A stretch of DNA of 64,000 nt from Elstera sp044372965 (GCF_044372965.1 NZ_JBILQX010000003.1:1-64000), one strand, 5' to 3'; shown: positions 33,499-43,186, counted from the first letter of the stretch. Notes: generated by a model from the letters alone, not told the origin. Numbers and translations are program-made.

Positions 33499-34809
33499 CT
33501 ACATCGCGAGCTTAAACCCTTCGGGCGGCGGATTTGCCGAGGTCCAGCGCAGCAAGGAAACATCGCCCTCAACGTCATAGAGTGTTCGCCCGACGAGGGC
33601 GTTAACGATGGTGGCACTACGCCACGCCATCAGGCTCAGTTGCGGGTCGGCGATCCCAAAGCTCTGACGCCCAACGTTCTGGGCAAAGATGCGCCGATCC
33701 GCTGGCCCGTCCCACACGACGCTGTAATCATCGCCCATCACGAAACGCTCGTCGGCGTCGAGGTGCAGGCGGCCGCGCAGGCCGTCGAGATAGGTGGGTA
33801 AGCGGACCTGATAGCCCGTCGCGAGAACAACCACATCGGCCTTCACCGCTTCGATGCCGCCGTCGAATCCGTTGCGCAGCGTCAGCCGATAGCCGGTTTC
33901 GGCGCGCTCCAATCCGGTTGCCTCGCGGAACGGCAGGAGTTCCGCATAGTCGGTGCGGCCTTCCAAATGCACCAACTCGTAAAGCCGCTGATAGAGCGCG
34001 GTGAGCGTGGAATGGGAAATGCCGTCGCTCGCAAGCTTCTGGCTGGCAACGATGCGCTCCTTCCGGTGCGCGGGCAGCGTCAGAAAGGCTTGCACGTAGC
34101 CCGGCATGAAAAATTCATTCGTGAAGGGGGCTTCATCAATCGGCGCGAAGGTTGGCCGCCGACTGATCCAGGTAATGCCGGACGGCGCGCGCGCGGGGGA
34201 TTCGGTGAGAAGGCTCAGCACGATTTCCGCGCCCGACTGCCCGCCGCCAACGACCAGAACGTGACGGCCCGCCAGCGGCGGCGTGTCGAGCAAATAGCGG
34301 CCCGAGTGCAAACACTCCGGCCCCAGCATGCCGCCCGCCCAGTCGGGCGTATAGGCCACCGGCCCCGTGGCGATGGCAAGATTGCGCGCCCGCACCGGCC
34401 CGCTGTCCAGTTCAAGGTGGAACAGGTTATCGCTGCCGAACGCGACCGACTGGACGCTTTCGTTAAAGGCCAGACTCTTCAGTTGCCCCGCCACCCAGGC
34501 CATGTAATCGGCGAACTCGATGCGCAAAATCGCGCTGAATTCCGCCGAGATGAACCGATACAGCCGCTTCTTGGCGACAAGATAGGCAAGGAAACTATAG
34601 CGGCTGGTGGGATCGGCGGCGGCGACCAGATCCTTCAGCCAGCTCGTTTGCAGCGTCGTATTGGCGAGCATCATGCCGGGGTGCCACGCGAATTCAGCCC
34701 GCCGATCGAAAAAGCGAACCTTCTGATCCTGGATCGGGTCGAGCAACGCCGCGAGGCTCAGATTAAACGGGCCGATACCGATACCGGCGAGGTCGAGAGG
34801 CTGGGTCAT
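33499..34809 (-). CDS. iucD: L-lysine N6-monooxygenase (IucD-like)
   Basis: This 436-residue flavin-dependent amine N-hydroxylase has FAD-binding GIGIGPFNLSLAALLD (residues 8-23), the NADP-binding VVGGGQSGAEIVLSLL near 190 and the C-terminal VVLATGY motif. It hydroxylates lysine (or a related diamine) to start hydroxamate formation. It is the last gene of iucABCD, and its ATG overlaps the iucC stop (ATGA). The substrate is inferred from the iucABCD order and the absence of diamine-synthesis genes. Confidence 0.9.
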   Translation of the reverse strand: MTQPLDLAGIGIGPFNLSLAALLDPIQDQKVRFFDRRAEFAWHPGMMLANTTLQTSWLKDLVAAADPTSRYSFLAYLVAKKRLYRFISAEFSAILRIEFADYMAWVAGQLKSLAFNESVQSVAFGSDNLFHLELDSGPVRARNLAIATGPVAYTPDWAGGMLGPECLHSGRYLLDTPPLAGRHVLVVGGGQSGAEIVLSLLTESPARAPSGITWISRRPTFAPIDEAPFTNEFFMPGYVQAFLTLPAHRKERIVASQKLASDGISHSTLTALYQRLYELVHLEGRTDYAELLPFREATGLERAETGYRLTLRNGFDGGIEAVKADVVVLATGYQVRLPTYLDGLRGRLHLDADERFVMGDDYSVVWDGPADRRIFAQNVGRQSFGIADPQLSLMAWRSATIVNALVGRTLYDVEGDVSLLRWTSANPPPEGFKLAM

Positions 34810-36623
34810 GCGACGCCTTCCAGTGCGGGGGCAGAAACGGAGGGGGGAAGCGTGGATAGGCCCGCGCGCTCCCCGATCCACAGCGGGTTTTCGAGCGGAG
34901 AGCCGACAATCGGAACCGGGCGTTGGGCGGCATCGCTATAGCCGATGGCAAGCCGCACGCGGTTGATGCAAACGCGGTGGAGGCTCGGGGCGAAAACATC
35001 GAACAATGCAAACCGCGCCGTAAGTTCGGGATGCCGCGCCTGATAGCGCCGCAAAACCCCCGCCAAAAGGCCATAGAAGCGCGGCTCCTCGGTCAGGCCG
35101 TCGTCGCGTAAGGTTTCGGAGAGAAAGCGCAGCGTAGTGACGAAATGGCCCGTCAACAGCCCGTGGGCGACATAGAGCGCCGGTTTGCGGGGAAGCGCCG
35201 CGCGGGCGGCGGCATCCAGGCTCTCAAGCTCGGGGAAATCATCCTCCACCAAATCGAGATCGCCCTGGAAATCCTTCAAGGTCACGCCCACGGGTACGCC
35301 GTTCCGCAAGATCACGCTGATATTCTGACCGTGGGCGATAAAGCCGACGCCATAGCGCGCCAAGAAATGATAGAGCGGCACCGTGACGGCCTCGAACAGC
35401 GCCACCAGCCAAGCCTCGGGCGACAGGCCCGATTGGGCGATCCAGGCGCTCACCAGCGACCGCCCGTCGCCCGCTTTCTGCCAGAGCGCGCCCAGCATAA
35501 TCACGGCTTCCCCAGCGCCCAGCGCGGGCACCGGGCTTTCGCGCCAAATCGCGCCCAACATTTCCCGATACTGATAGGGCGCGTCGGGCAGCGCCTCATA
35601 GAAGGGGTGCGGGTAGAATATCCCGGCGGGCTCGCCCTGGACTATCACCCGGCGCGGCGCGGCCAATTCGGCATCCTGCGCCACGGTTTGCTTCAACCAC
35701 GCCGAAATCAGCGGGCCGACCGACAGATATTTCCCCGGAATCCCGCGCCAGGCGGAGGTATTGAGAATCGTCAGCGGTAATTTTAGGTGCATCGCCGCGG
35801 GCCGGGCGGTATTCGCCAAAGTGCGCAAGGATTGCAGCGGTTGATAGGCGTCGCCGAAGCTGCCCAAGGGCACCAGATGCCCCGAGGCAATGTCGCCACC
35901 GAAGGCCGACACGATCATCGCTTGCCACTGCCACGGGTGAACGGGCAGCGGCAGATACTCGTCTGACGACAGCCCTTTTTCCCGCAACAGCGTTGCATAC
36001 CGGACCTGATCGTCTGGGGAGAGTGATTGCGCCAACAGGCTTTCAGGCGTGATGCCTGCTGCAAAAGCCCAGCGACAGCGGCTCTTGTGCGCGGCAACCC
36101 ACATCAGCGGGAAACGGGTTTGAAACTCCGGCGCATAGCGCTGTAGGTCGGCCAGCCCCCAACCCAACCGCCCCTTATTGCCGGGGGCTTTCGGGTGGCC
36201 GTCGAGATGGGCTTGCAGCGTATCGCCATCGAGTGCCGTCAGCGTTTCAGCCGTTTGCCCGGCATTGGCGGCGGAAACCGCGCCATCGGCCAGCAGCGTA
36301 TTCAAAAGCTCGCGCGCGTAACCCGCCAGCGCATCGGGAGCCGCCCCCAACTCCTGACGCGCGTCGAGCAAAAACGTCAGCAGATCTTCGGCAAGAACCC
36401 CGTCGCGCGTTAAGCTCGCGGGATCAATGGTCAGGCTGCTCCAGATGCCGCGCACCGCCTGGAACCGATAGGTCACGCCCGAGGCCAGCGCCAACCGCCA
36501 CCATCCCGGCACATCCTCCGCAACCGGCGCAAGCGCCTCTTCGTAAGCGAATTCCCGAATGGTTTTTGCCAGCAACGCGCGGTTACGCCCGCCCCAATTC
36601 TCGGTCAGGAAGGCGGGACTCAC
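34806..36623 (-). CDS. iucC: NIS siderophore synthetase, IucC-like
   Basis: This 605-residue NRPS-independent siderophore synthetase has the family substrate-binding motif HLDGHPKAPGNKGRLGW and KDFQGDLDLVEDDFPEL. It condenses an N-acetyl-N-hydroxylysine unit onto the citryl intermediate made by IucA. It is a paralogue of the 589-residue IucA in the same operon. The ATGs of iucC and iucD both overlap their upstream neighbours by 4 bp. Confidence 0.9.
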   Translation of the reverse strand: MSPAFLTENWGGRNRALLAKTIREFAYEEALAPVAEDVPGWWRLALASGVTYRFQAVRGIWSSLTIDPASLTRDGVLAEDLLTFLLDARQELGAAPDALAGYARELLNTLLADGAVSAANAGQTAETLTALDGDTLQAHLDGHPKAPGNKGRLGWGLADLQRYAPEFQTRFPLMWVAAHKSRCRWAFAAGITPESLLAQSLSPDDQVRYATLLREKGLSSDEYLPLPVHPWQWQAMIVSAFGGDIASGHLVPLGSFGDAYQPLQSLRTLANTARPAAMHLKLPLTILNTSAWRGIPGKYLSVGPLISAWLKQTVAQDAELAAPRRVIVQGEPAGIFYPHPFYEALPDAPYQYREMLGAIWRESPVPALGAGEAVIMLGALWQKAGDGRSLVSAWIAQSGLSPEAWLVALFEAVTVPLYHFLARYGVGFIAHGQNISVILRNGVPVGVTLKDFQGDLDLVEDDFPELESLDAAARAALPRKPALYVAHGLLTGHFVTTLRFLSETLRDDGLTEEPRFYGLLAGVLRRYQARHPELTARFALFDVFAPSLHRVCINRVRLAIGYSDAAQRPVPIVGSPLENPLWIGERAGLSTLPPSVSAPALEGVA

Positions 36624-37549
36624 AGGCCGACCTCGGTAAAGAACCGGCGGCGCTCGCAGACCATCAAGGCGGCGCGCTTATGGGGAAAATCGAATTCCTT
36701 CACCTTGTCGAAAGCGCAATCGGCGGCATAGCGCAGCATTTTGACGTGGCTGGCGCGCGGCTCGCCGACAACCCGGCGGGTGCGCGGGTCTTCCAGAAAA
36801 AGATAATGGGTGATGGTGCGGAACCACGCCAAGGTGCGCACGCGCCCGAGATGGGCGGCATTGCCGATCAGCGCGTGCCAGCCGTGATCGTAGGGGTCGG
36901 CGTCATAATGCGGCCCCAGCCGGTCTTCCATCGCCCAATAGGCTTCGAAATAGGCCGACGGCACGCCGTCGATTTCACCGATCAGACCATAGGCGTGGGG
37001 ATCGTCCTCCAGCTTGGTCAGATAGTCGAAAAGCTCCTCTTTGGGTTTTGCCAACTCCCAGAAAAACGCGACCCGGCCCTGGTTCATCCAATCGTGAAAC
37101 AGGTCAAGATCGGCGTGGCGGTCGATCACGCGCAGGCTCATCACCGCTTGAACTTGCGGGTCGAACCGTTCGTAGACGCGCCCGACCGGCTGGCGTGGCC
37201 GCAAGGGATGGCCTGCGGGGGTGAGGATTTCCGGGAAAATCGGCCGCGCTGCCGTCAGCGCCGAGCCCGACCATTGGTGAAAGCCGCGCCGGTCCACCCA
37301 GGCGTGGGGGACGCCGGTATCGGGATGGGCTGCCACGCCCTGTATGAGCCCCGCGTCGGCCCCAACCCCAAGCGTGGTCACGATATCCAAGGGCACCCAA
37401 AGGCGCAGCGCGTCGGGATGCGCATGGAAATAGCGGCGAATCGCGGCGTGTAAGCCGGCTTCGCTGTCCGGCCTTTCGGTCAGAATTGGGTGATTCGTCC
37501 CCGTCTGAACGGCGGGGGCGGGGGCGTCGAGCGTAGCGGAAAAAGTCAT
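36620..37549 (-). CDS. iucB: N6-hydroxylysine O-acetyltransferase family protein (IucB-like)
   Basis: This 309-residue protein has an AcnB/IucB N-terminal region and a C-terminal GNAT-like domain (SYFEAYW, GWHALIGNAAHLG, TRRVVGEPRASHVKMLRY). IucB acetylates N-hydroxylysine to build the hydroxamate. Position two in an iucABCD-order operon supports this. The 3' end overlaps iucC by 4 bp. Confidence 0.9.
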   Translation of the reverse strand: MTFSATLDAPAPAVQTGTNHPILTERPDSEAGLHAAIRRYFHAHPDALRLWVPLDIVTTLGVGADAGLIQGVAAHPDTGVPHAWVDRRGFHQWSGSALTAARPIFPEILTPAGHPLRPRQPVGRVYERFDPQVQAVMSLRVIDRHADLDLFHDWMNQGRVAFFWELAKPKEELFDYLTKLEDDPHAYGLIGEIDGVPSAYFEAYWAMEDRLGPHYDADPYDHGWHALIGNAAHLGRVRTLAWFRTITHYLFLEDPRTRRVVGEPRASHVKMLRYAADCAFDKVKEFDFPHKRAALMVCERRRFFTEVGL

Positions 37550-37552
37550 GGG

Positions 37553-39322
37553 TTAGGCCACCAGGGGATTGGGGAAATCGTGATAGAGGGTGATGGGATC
37601 GATTGCGGCACCCGCCTCGTCCAACCCGCTGAGCGCAATGAGAAAATTACCCTTCGTCGTCAGATCGGGCGCGGCCAACCCTAGGGCAAACAGCCGGTGA
37701 TCGCGCCTTGGGCCTGCGGCGAGATCCTCCAAAAAGCCGCGCCAGAGCTCGAACAAAGCGGCCTCGGTGATCTGGCCCGAGCGCGCAATCGCGGCGATGG
37801 TGAGGAACACCGCATTGAGGAAGATGTAATAGGAAATGAGCTTCGCCGCCGTTTCCGACGAAAACCCCGAACAGCCGGAGGTGCCGATATCGGGAATATG
37901 CTCGGCAATCGCCGCCTCGAACTCCACCACATAGGCCGTGCCCTGGCAGTCGCGGAACATCGCCGTTGCGGGGAGATCATCGGCAAGACCGATCAGCAGA
38001 TTTTGCTGATGTGCGCCGAACAGCAGGCCGAAATCGCTCGCCGCCAGCAGCACCGGGGCGATGGCAACGTCAAGGAAACGGTCGAACCACAGGCCCGCCG
38101 CCTCGGCCCAAGGCAGGCCGCGCGCGCGGCTCACGCGCCCAATCAGTTCGACAATCCAGGCGTCGCCGCCGGTTGGATGGTCCTGGCACAGCGCCGCCAA
38201 CATAGCGACGGGCGCATCGGGCCGATTGATTGGGTTTTCGCGCAGCACGACCAGACTATCGGGAAGCGCCTGCCCATCGGCGGCGCGCAACATCGCGTAA
38301 ACTGGCTCGCCGAGAAACCGGAACTGTGGGCTTTGGGCGCGTAAGGCCTCGCCAATCGGACTATCGAGAATGCGCTGAACCTGAATCCCCCGATCCACCT
38401 CGTCTTGCCGCAACACGCGCACGGAGTTGGTGACTTGGATGCTCAGCGAGACCTTCAGCATAAACGGGGCATGGGGTGCCCAAAGCGAGCGGACCGAGGC
38501 CGTCGGCCACCAGGGCGCGCCGTTTGCGTCCAGCACGCGGATCGCGCCCCGGTCGATTTGGGCGGCAACCTCGGGCGTTTCCCGCAGGCGCGCCCATTGC
38601 CAGGGGTGCATGGGAAGCAGCACGCGCCCCGGCTCGGCAGAGACTGCCTCCGCGTGCGCCATCGCGGTCAAAGCGCGCACGCCGAAGCCGGGCGCGGCCT
38701 CGCCGATCACGAGCGCCTCGGGCGCGACGGATAGCCAGATCAAGGGAAACGACCCGCCCAATTCGGGGGCATAGGTCTGATCCTCCCCGTGGAACGCATC
38801 GCGGGATTTGGGCGCGGGATGCACCGGATGCCCGAGCAACAACCCCTGTTCAGCGGCCAAAAATTCCGGTGGCCGCGTTAGCGCATCCGAGACTTCTGCG
38901 CCCCGTGCCGTAATAGAGGCATCAATCGCGGCACCAGCGTCCAGCGCGCGCGTGAGGAGTTTTTCCCGATGGTCGGGCGTCGCAAGATCACCGAACGCCC
39001 CCTCGCGGAGCAAACACGCCAGTCCGTCGGGCACCGAAATCGGCTGCGGGGCCGCCTGCGCCGTCACGAAACGCCACTCTGCCGCAAATGCATGCCGACC
39101 TGCGGAACTGTCGTGAACAACTGGGATTGCAAGCCAGCTCCCGCCCCCAAGCGCCAGCCGCAGGACTGCCCCCTCGCGCGTCCCAATCGCCGTTTCACGG
39201 AGTAGGGCGTTCAGCAGCCCGCCCGCGACATGGTGCAGGCCCGGATTCGGTAGGGAGGCTGACGCATTCTGCACGTCCCGCGCTCCGCCATCCGGAGCGA
39301 GCAGGGCGGTATCCTGGCGCAT
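37553..39322 (-). CDS. iucA: NIS siderophore synthetase, IucA-like
   Basis: This 589-residue synthetase carries the conserved GHPVHPAPKSRDAF near residue 165 and, downstream, GAHQQNLLIGLADDLPATAMFRDCQG. It joins the first hydroxamate arm to citrate. It is the first gene of the operon, with an 88-bp divergent promoter region shared with the MFS exporter and containing a Fur-like site. The iucA-B-C-D order predicts an aerobactin-like product. Confidence 0.91.
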   Translation of the reverse strand: MRQDTALLAPDGGARDVQNASASLPNPGLHHVAGGLLNALLRETAIGTREGAVLRLALGGGSWLAIPVVHDSSAGRHAFAAEWRFVTAQAAPQPISVPDGLACLLREGAFGDLATPDHREKLLTRALDAGAAIDASITARGAEVSDALTRPPEFLAAEQGLLLGHPVHPAPKSRDAFHGEDQTYAPELGGSFPLIWLSVAPEALVIGEAAPGFGVRALTAMAHAEAVSAEPGRVLLPMHPWQWARLRETPEVAAQIDRGAIRVLDANGAPWWPTASVRSLWAPHAPFMLKVSLSIQVTNSVRVLRQDEVDRGIQVQRILDSPIGEALRAQSPQFRFLGEPVYAMLRAADGQALPDSLVVLRENPINRPDAPVAMLAALCQDHPTGGDAWIVELIGRVSRARGLPWAEAAGLWFDRFLDVAIAPVLLAASDFGLLFGAHQQNLLIGLADDLPATAMFRDCQGTAYVVEFEAAIAEHIPDIGTSGCSGFSSETAAKLISYYIFLNAVFLTIAAIARSGQITEAALFELWRGFLEDLAAGPRRDHRLFALGLAAPDLTTKGNFLIALSGLDEAGAAIDPITLYHDFPNPLVA

Positions 39323-39359
39323 CTCAAATCTCTCTGGTGTTTCGGTGATAAAGAATGCT

Positions 39360-39376
39360 ATTCAGAATCATTCGCA
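39360..39376 (+). promoter_or_regulatory. Fur-like site between iucA and the exporter gene
   Basis: ATTCAGAATCATTCGCA is 14/17 identical to the site upstream of the TonB receptor. It sits midway in the divergent region, placed to control both the iuc operon and the MFS gene. Confidence 0.6.
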
Positions 39377-39412
39377 TTTGCAAGGCGTTTCTACAGCGCG
39401 ATATGCTGCCAT

Positions 39413-40645
39413 ATGGAAAATGAGACGCAGGGGGCGATCAATTTGCCTAAAATTTTATATCATCTTGCTGCGGGCTCTCTTTTGGTTGGATTGGGGCAGG
39501 GGGCTCAATTCGCTCTACTGCCGCTGGTTGTTGGGCTGACCCACTTATCTCCCGCCACTATCGGCTTTATCGTCGGCCTCAGCACCCTCATGGGCATTCT
39601 AGGCGCGCTTCTGTGGGGACGTATCGCTGATTCCTATGGGCCGAAGCGCGCCGCGCTCTGGGCGATGGCGGTCTATGGTCTTGCTCAAATCGGCCTCCTT
39701 CTCAGCTTGATTGCGGCCCGTGACGAGGTGCTGGCCGGGGCGGGATTGGCCGGGGCGATTCTCGCCGGGCGTTTGCTCCATGGGCTTTCGGTTGCTGGGA
39801 TTCATCCGGTTCTGCAAAGTTGGGCCAGCCGCCTGACCGGAGCCGCCGACCGGCTGCGCGGGCTCGCGCGCCTCTCGGCGGGGCTCAACATCGGGCGTTT
39901 GATCGGCCCGGCCCTCGCGGCGGCGGCGATTTGGCACCCGCTATTGCCGTTCATCCTTATCGCCTTTCTCGCCCTTCCAGGGCTGCTCGTGCTCGCGGCG
40001 TTGCCATCGGTGAAAGCGGTTCCGATCGACAGCCCGGCCGCGCCTTTAGCCTGCCGCCCGCGCGGCTTTGACTGGAGCCCCGTTTCAGGGTTTCTGCTCA
40101 CACTGATGGTCGGCCAGATCTACGGCATTCTTGGCCTTTACCTGCAGGCCGTAGCCTCGCTCAGCGACGGTGACGCCACGGCGGTGATGGGGGGCATTCT
40201 GAGTGCCGCCGCGCTTGCGGGTTTGGGTGTTCAGATTTTGATTATTCCCCGCCTAAACTTGGATGCGAAGCGCCATCACGGCCCCATCGCCGCCTTTTCT
40301 TCAATCTTCATCGTCATCCTGGGCGCGCTTGCACCGATCTTGGCCGAGGGCATTGGTGGCGGCATCGTGAGCGCCTGCCTGCTCAGTGTCGGCGCGACCT
40401 TACTCGCCGCTTTGATGACGGCGCGCGTCAGCCTGCGGGCCGCCTTAGGCCGTCTCGGGCGCGCCGCAGGCCGTCAGAGCGCCGCGCAGACTGCCGGTTA
40501 TGCGGCAGGCGCGGCCCTGGGCGGCTTTCTGTTCCAACTTCTCCCGACGGCCCCCTTCTGGTGTGCCGCAGTTGTAGGGCTTTTTCTGCTGGCCTCCGAG
40601 CATATGGATCAACGCGGCGACCTCAAAGATGCCGCCGGTGTATGA
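39413..40645 (+). CDS. MFS transporter, probable siderophore exporter
   Basis: This 410-residue protein has about 12 hydrophobic segments and MFS features (GRIADSYGPKRAAL between TM2 and TM3, RLLHGLSVAGIHPVLQSWASR). It is divergent from iucA and shares its Fur-like site, so export of the newly made siderophore is the best guess, by analogy with MFS genes in aerobactin clusters. The specificity cannot be read from the sequence. Confidence 0.82.
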   Translation: MENETQGAINLPKILYHLAAGSLLVGLGQGAQFALLPLVVGLTHLSPATIGFIVGLSTLMGILGALLWGRIADSYGPKRAALWAMAVYGLAQIGLLLSLIAARDEVLAGAGLAGAILAGRLLHGLSVAGIHPVLQSWASRLTGAADRLRGLARLSAGLNIGRLIGPALAAAAIWHPLLPFILIAFLALPGLLVLAALPSVKAVPIDSPAAPLACRPRGFDWSPVSGFLLTLMVGQIYGILGLYLQAVASLSDGDATAVMGGILSAAALAGLGVQILIIPRLNLDAKRHHGPIAAFSSIFIVILGALAPILAEGIGGGIVSACLLSVGATLLAALMTARVSLRAALGRLGRAAGRQSAAQTAGYAAGAALGGFLFQLLPTAPFWCAAVVGLFLLASEHMDQRGDLKDAAGV

Positions 40646-40845
40646 GCGGGCCGCCCACCGATGCGCTTTTCCGGGGTATCCAGGAAGGGGTTTTCTTCCC
40701 ACGTTTTTACCCCAAGTTTCATTCCCAGAAGATTACCGTGTCGAACCTGGCGATGGTGCGTAGGGGCGACGCGCGCTAAGGGGAAGTAGACACCTATGCA
40801 CGATATATCAGCGTCCATCGCGTCTATAATCTCAAGGTTTAGCCG

Positions 40846-41424
40846 ATGACCGCGCCCCTATCTCGGTGGTTATTTGGGATGCTGGTCGCAGTGGTCAGCT
40901 TGGCTGTGCTCGGGTCTAACCCCGCAGAGGCTTCCGAGGATGCGGCCTGGGATGCGCTCCGGCAGGGCGGCATTGTGCTTTTCCGCCACGCCAACGCGCC
41001 CGGCGGGGGCGACCCGGCCGGAATGCGCCTCGACGATTGCACCACTCAGCGCAACCTTGATGACGCGGGCGTTGCGCAGTCGCGCCGCATTGGCGACGCT
41101 TTCCGATCGCGTGCCATAGAGGTCGGCGCGGTGCTGACCTCGCAATGGTGCCGGGCCCGTGACACTGCCGAATTGGCGTTTCCGGGGCGAAAGCGCGATG
41201 AAACCGCCTTCAATTCCTTCTTCGGCGACGCCTCCAAAGGCCCCGCGCAGACCGCCGCCGCTCGCCGCATTCTCGCGGATTGGCGCGGGCCGGGCGCGCT
41301 TGTGGTCGCGACGCATCAGGTCAACATTACGGCGTTGACGGGCATTTCGCCGCTATCCGGAGAAGGGGTTGTTGTTACGGTCGAAAACGGAACGATCAGC
41401 GTCGTTGGAAGCATCAGGCCTTAA
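40846..41424 (+). CDS. Secreted histidine phosphatase family protein
   Basis: This 192-residue protein has an export signal (hydrophobic LFGMLVAVVSLAVLG, cleavage near residue 30, AEASED) and the phosphatase motif LFRHAN, with the second catalytic arginine in SQWCRARDTAEL and the histidine in VATHQVN. The form is shorter than typical phosphoglycerate mutases and resembles periplasmic histidine phosphatases. The 200 bp upstream to the MFS gene contain nothing I recognise. Confidence 0.85.
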   Translation: MTAPLSRWLFGMLVAVVSLAVLGSNPAEASEDAAWDALRQGGIVLFRHANAPGGGDPAGMRLDDCTTQRNLDDAGVAQSRRIGDAFRSRAIEVGAVLTSQWCRARDTAELAFPGRKRDETAFNSFFGDASKGPAQTAAARRILADWRGPGALVVATHQVNITALTGISPLSGEGVVVTVENGTISVVGSIRP

Positions 41425-41442
41425 CGTCCCCCAAAACGCAGA

Positions 41443-41466
41443 AAACCCCGCATTTCTGCGGGGTTT
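41443..41466. terminator. Bidirectional terminator between the phosphatase gene and tRNA-Leu
   Basis: AAACCCCGCA (41443-41452), loop TTTC, TGCGGGGTTT (41457-41466). T-tracts lie on both sides, so it can end both the phosphatase transcript and the tRNA transcript from the other strand. Confidence 0.8.
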
Positions 41467-41475
41467 CTGAAGAAT

Positions 41476-41560
41476 TGGTGCCCAGAAGAAGACTCGAACT
41501 TCCACGCCTTGCGGCACAGGTACCTGAAACCTGCGCGTCTACCAATTCCGCCATCTGGGC
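41476..41560 (-). tRNA. tRNA-Leu (anticodon CAG)
   Basis: This is a complete cloverleaf of 85 nt including encoded CCA. The acceptor stem is GCCCAGA/TCTGGGC, the anticodon stem CAGGT/ACCTG with loop TTCAGGT, there is a long variable arm as in class II tRNAs, and a T-loop TTCGAGT. The anticodon CAG (plus-strand 41524-41526) reads CUG leucine codons. Confidence 0.97.
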
Positions 41561-41636
41561 GCCGTGGGGGAGTTTCTATAAACCTTGGGCCCCGCTGTCA
41601 ACTGAGTGTCATCAAATAATTCGTCAGGCTTGCGTA

Positions 41637-42248
41637 TCAACCGGCTTTTGTGAGGGTGACGCCCCGAGCCGAAAGCCGCGCCCAGGCCGCCGCAAGCGAG
41701 CCGTTAAGGTCGATCGCGCGGCAGGCGTCTTGGAACACACGCACGCGGAAGCCTTGGCGGGCGGCATCCTCGGCGCTCCAGGCCACGCAGAAATCGGTTG
41801 CAAGGCCAACGCAATCGACGAACCGCACCTCTCGGTCGCGCAGATAGGCCCCGAGGCCGGTTACGGTTCCGTCGGCCTCGGCGAAGGCGGAGTAGCTATC
41901 GATGGCAGCGCGGAAACCCTTGCGCAGGATCAGCGCAGCGTGAGGAATATCAAGGTCCGGATGAAATTCGGCACCGGGCGTCCCCTGGACGCAATGGTCC
42001 GGCCAGAGGGTTTGCAGCCCGTAGCGGAAATCTACCTCCTCGAACGGCACGCGGCCTGGGTGCTGGCTGGCGAAGGATTGATGCTGCGGTGGGTGCCAAT
42101 CTTGCGTCAGCACGACCAGATCATAATTCCGCGCTAGCCGATTGATCGGGCCAACCACGCCATCACCATCGGGCACCGCCAGCGCGCCGCCCTTACAGAA
42201 ATCCCGTTGAACGTCCGTTACCAGCAGAACGCGGCCAGCGTGATCCAT
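41637..42248 (-). CDS. pncA: Nicotinamidase PncA
   Basis: This 203-residue isochorismatase-fold enzyme converts nicotinamide to nicotinate in NAD salvage. Visible residues are the catalytic aspartate in LLVTDVQRDFCKGGALAV, metal-binding DWHPPQHQSF, the lysine in ILRKGF and the nucleophile in GLATDFCVAWSAEDA. ATG 42248 (MDHAGRVLL) is chosen over an upstream in-frame start. It lies 2 bp after the dapB stop, in the same unit. Confidence 0.93.
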   Translation of the reverse strand: MDHAGRVLLVTDVQRDFCKGGALAVPDGDGVVGPINRLARNYDLVVLTQDWHPPQHQSFASQHPGRVPFEEVDFRYGLQTLWPDHCVQGTPGAEFHPDLDIPHAALILRKGFRAAIDSYSAFAEADGTVTGLGAYLRDREVRFVDCVGLATDFCVAWSAEDAARQGFRVRVFQDACRAIDLNGSLAAAWARLSARGVTLTKAG

Positions 42249-42250
42249 AA

Positions 42251-43054
42251 TTATTGCCCCAAGCCTAAAACATCGACCATCGAATAGCGCCCCGGCGCGC
42301 GCCCGGCGCACCATTGGGCGGCGCGTACGGCCCCGACGGCATAGATATCACGGCTTTGCGCTTTATGCGTTAGCTCGATCCGCTCGCCTTGCCCGGCGAA
42401 AACGACCGTATGGTCGCCGATCACGTCCCCGCCGCGCAAAGTTGCAAAGCCAATATCCCCGACCGGGCGCGGCCCGGTATAACCATCACGGCTGCGCACG
42501 GCGTGATCGGCAAGATCAATCCCGCGCCCGCGCGCCGCCGCTTCCCCCAGGGCAAGGGCGGTGCCGGACGGCGCATCGACCTTATGGCGGTGGTGCATCT
42601 CGACAATCTCGATATCCCAATCGGCCTCCAAGCTGCGGGCCACCCGCTCGACAAGTTCGGTGAGGAGGACGACGCCGAGGCTCATATTCGGCGCTTTTAA
42701 GATGGGAACCGACAGGGCGGCGACCGCGAGCGCTTCTTCCGCCGCCTCATCGAGCCCGGTGGTGCCGAGGATCAGCGCGGTTTGATGCTGGGCGGCAAGG
42801 TTGGCGTGCAGCGGCGTTGCGGCGGGCGAAGTGAAATCGATCACCGCGTCCGAGGCGGCGAATAGCGCGTTCGTATCGGTGGTCACGGCAACGCCGAGCG
42901 GCCCCAGGCCTGCCAGCAACCCGGCATCTTGCCCGACGGCTGCCGCGCCGTCGCGGTCAGTCACGCCCGCTAAGGTAGCCCCCTCGGTGCGGGCAACCTG
43001 CCGGATCAGCATTTGCCCCATGCGCCCGCCACCGCCAACAATACCGATCTTCAT
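42251..43054 (-). CDS. dapB: 4-hydroxy-tetrahydrodipicolinate reductase
   Basis: This 267-residue enzyme makes lysine/diaminopimelate precursors. The NAD(P)-binding start MKIGIVGGGGRMGQML, IDFTSPAA, and the substrate motif EMHHRHKVDAPSGTAL are all present. ATG 43054 is chosen because the GGGGRMG loop starts at residue 7. It is the upstream gene of the dapB-pncA pair. Confidence 0.94.
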   Translation of the reverse strand: MKIGIVGGGGRMGQMLIRQVARTEGATLAGVTDRDGAAAVGQDAGLLAGLGPLGVAVTTDTNALFAASDAVIDFTSPAATPLHANLAAQHQTALILGTTGLDEAAEEALAVAALSVPILKAPNMSLGVVLLTELVERVARSLEADWDIEIVEMHHRHKVDAPSGTALALGEAAARGRGIDLADHAVRSRDGYTGPRPVGDIGFATLRGGDVIGDHTVVFAGQGERIELTHKAQSRDIYAVGAVRAAQWCAGRAPGRYSMVDVLGLGQ

Positions 43055-43186
43055 CAGGCTCTCCCATTCCTCCCGCGTTACGACGGATAGAGGGGGCGCA
43101 GTCTCTTCCCCTGTCAAGACCTCTCGCCCTTCTGGCAGCACCGCGTTAGGCTGCACGCGCCCTAGTGTATTTCCGAGGTGTTTACC

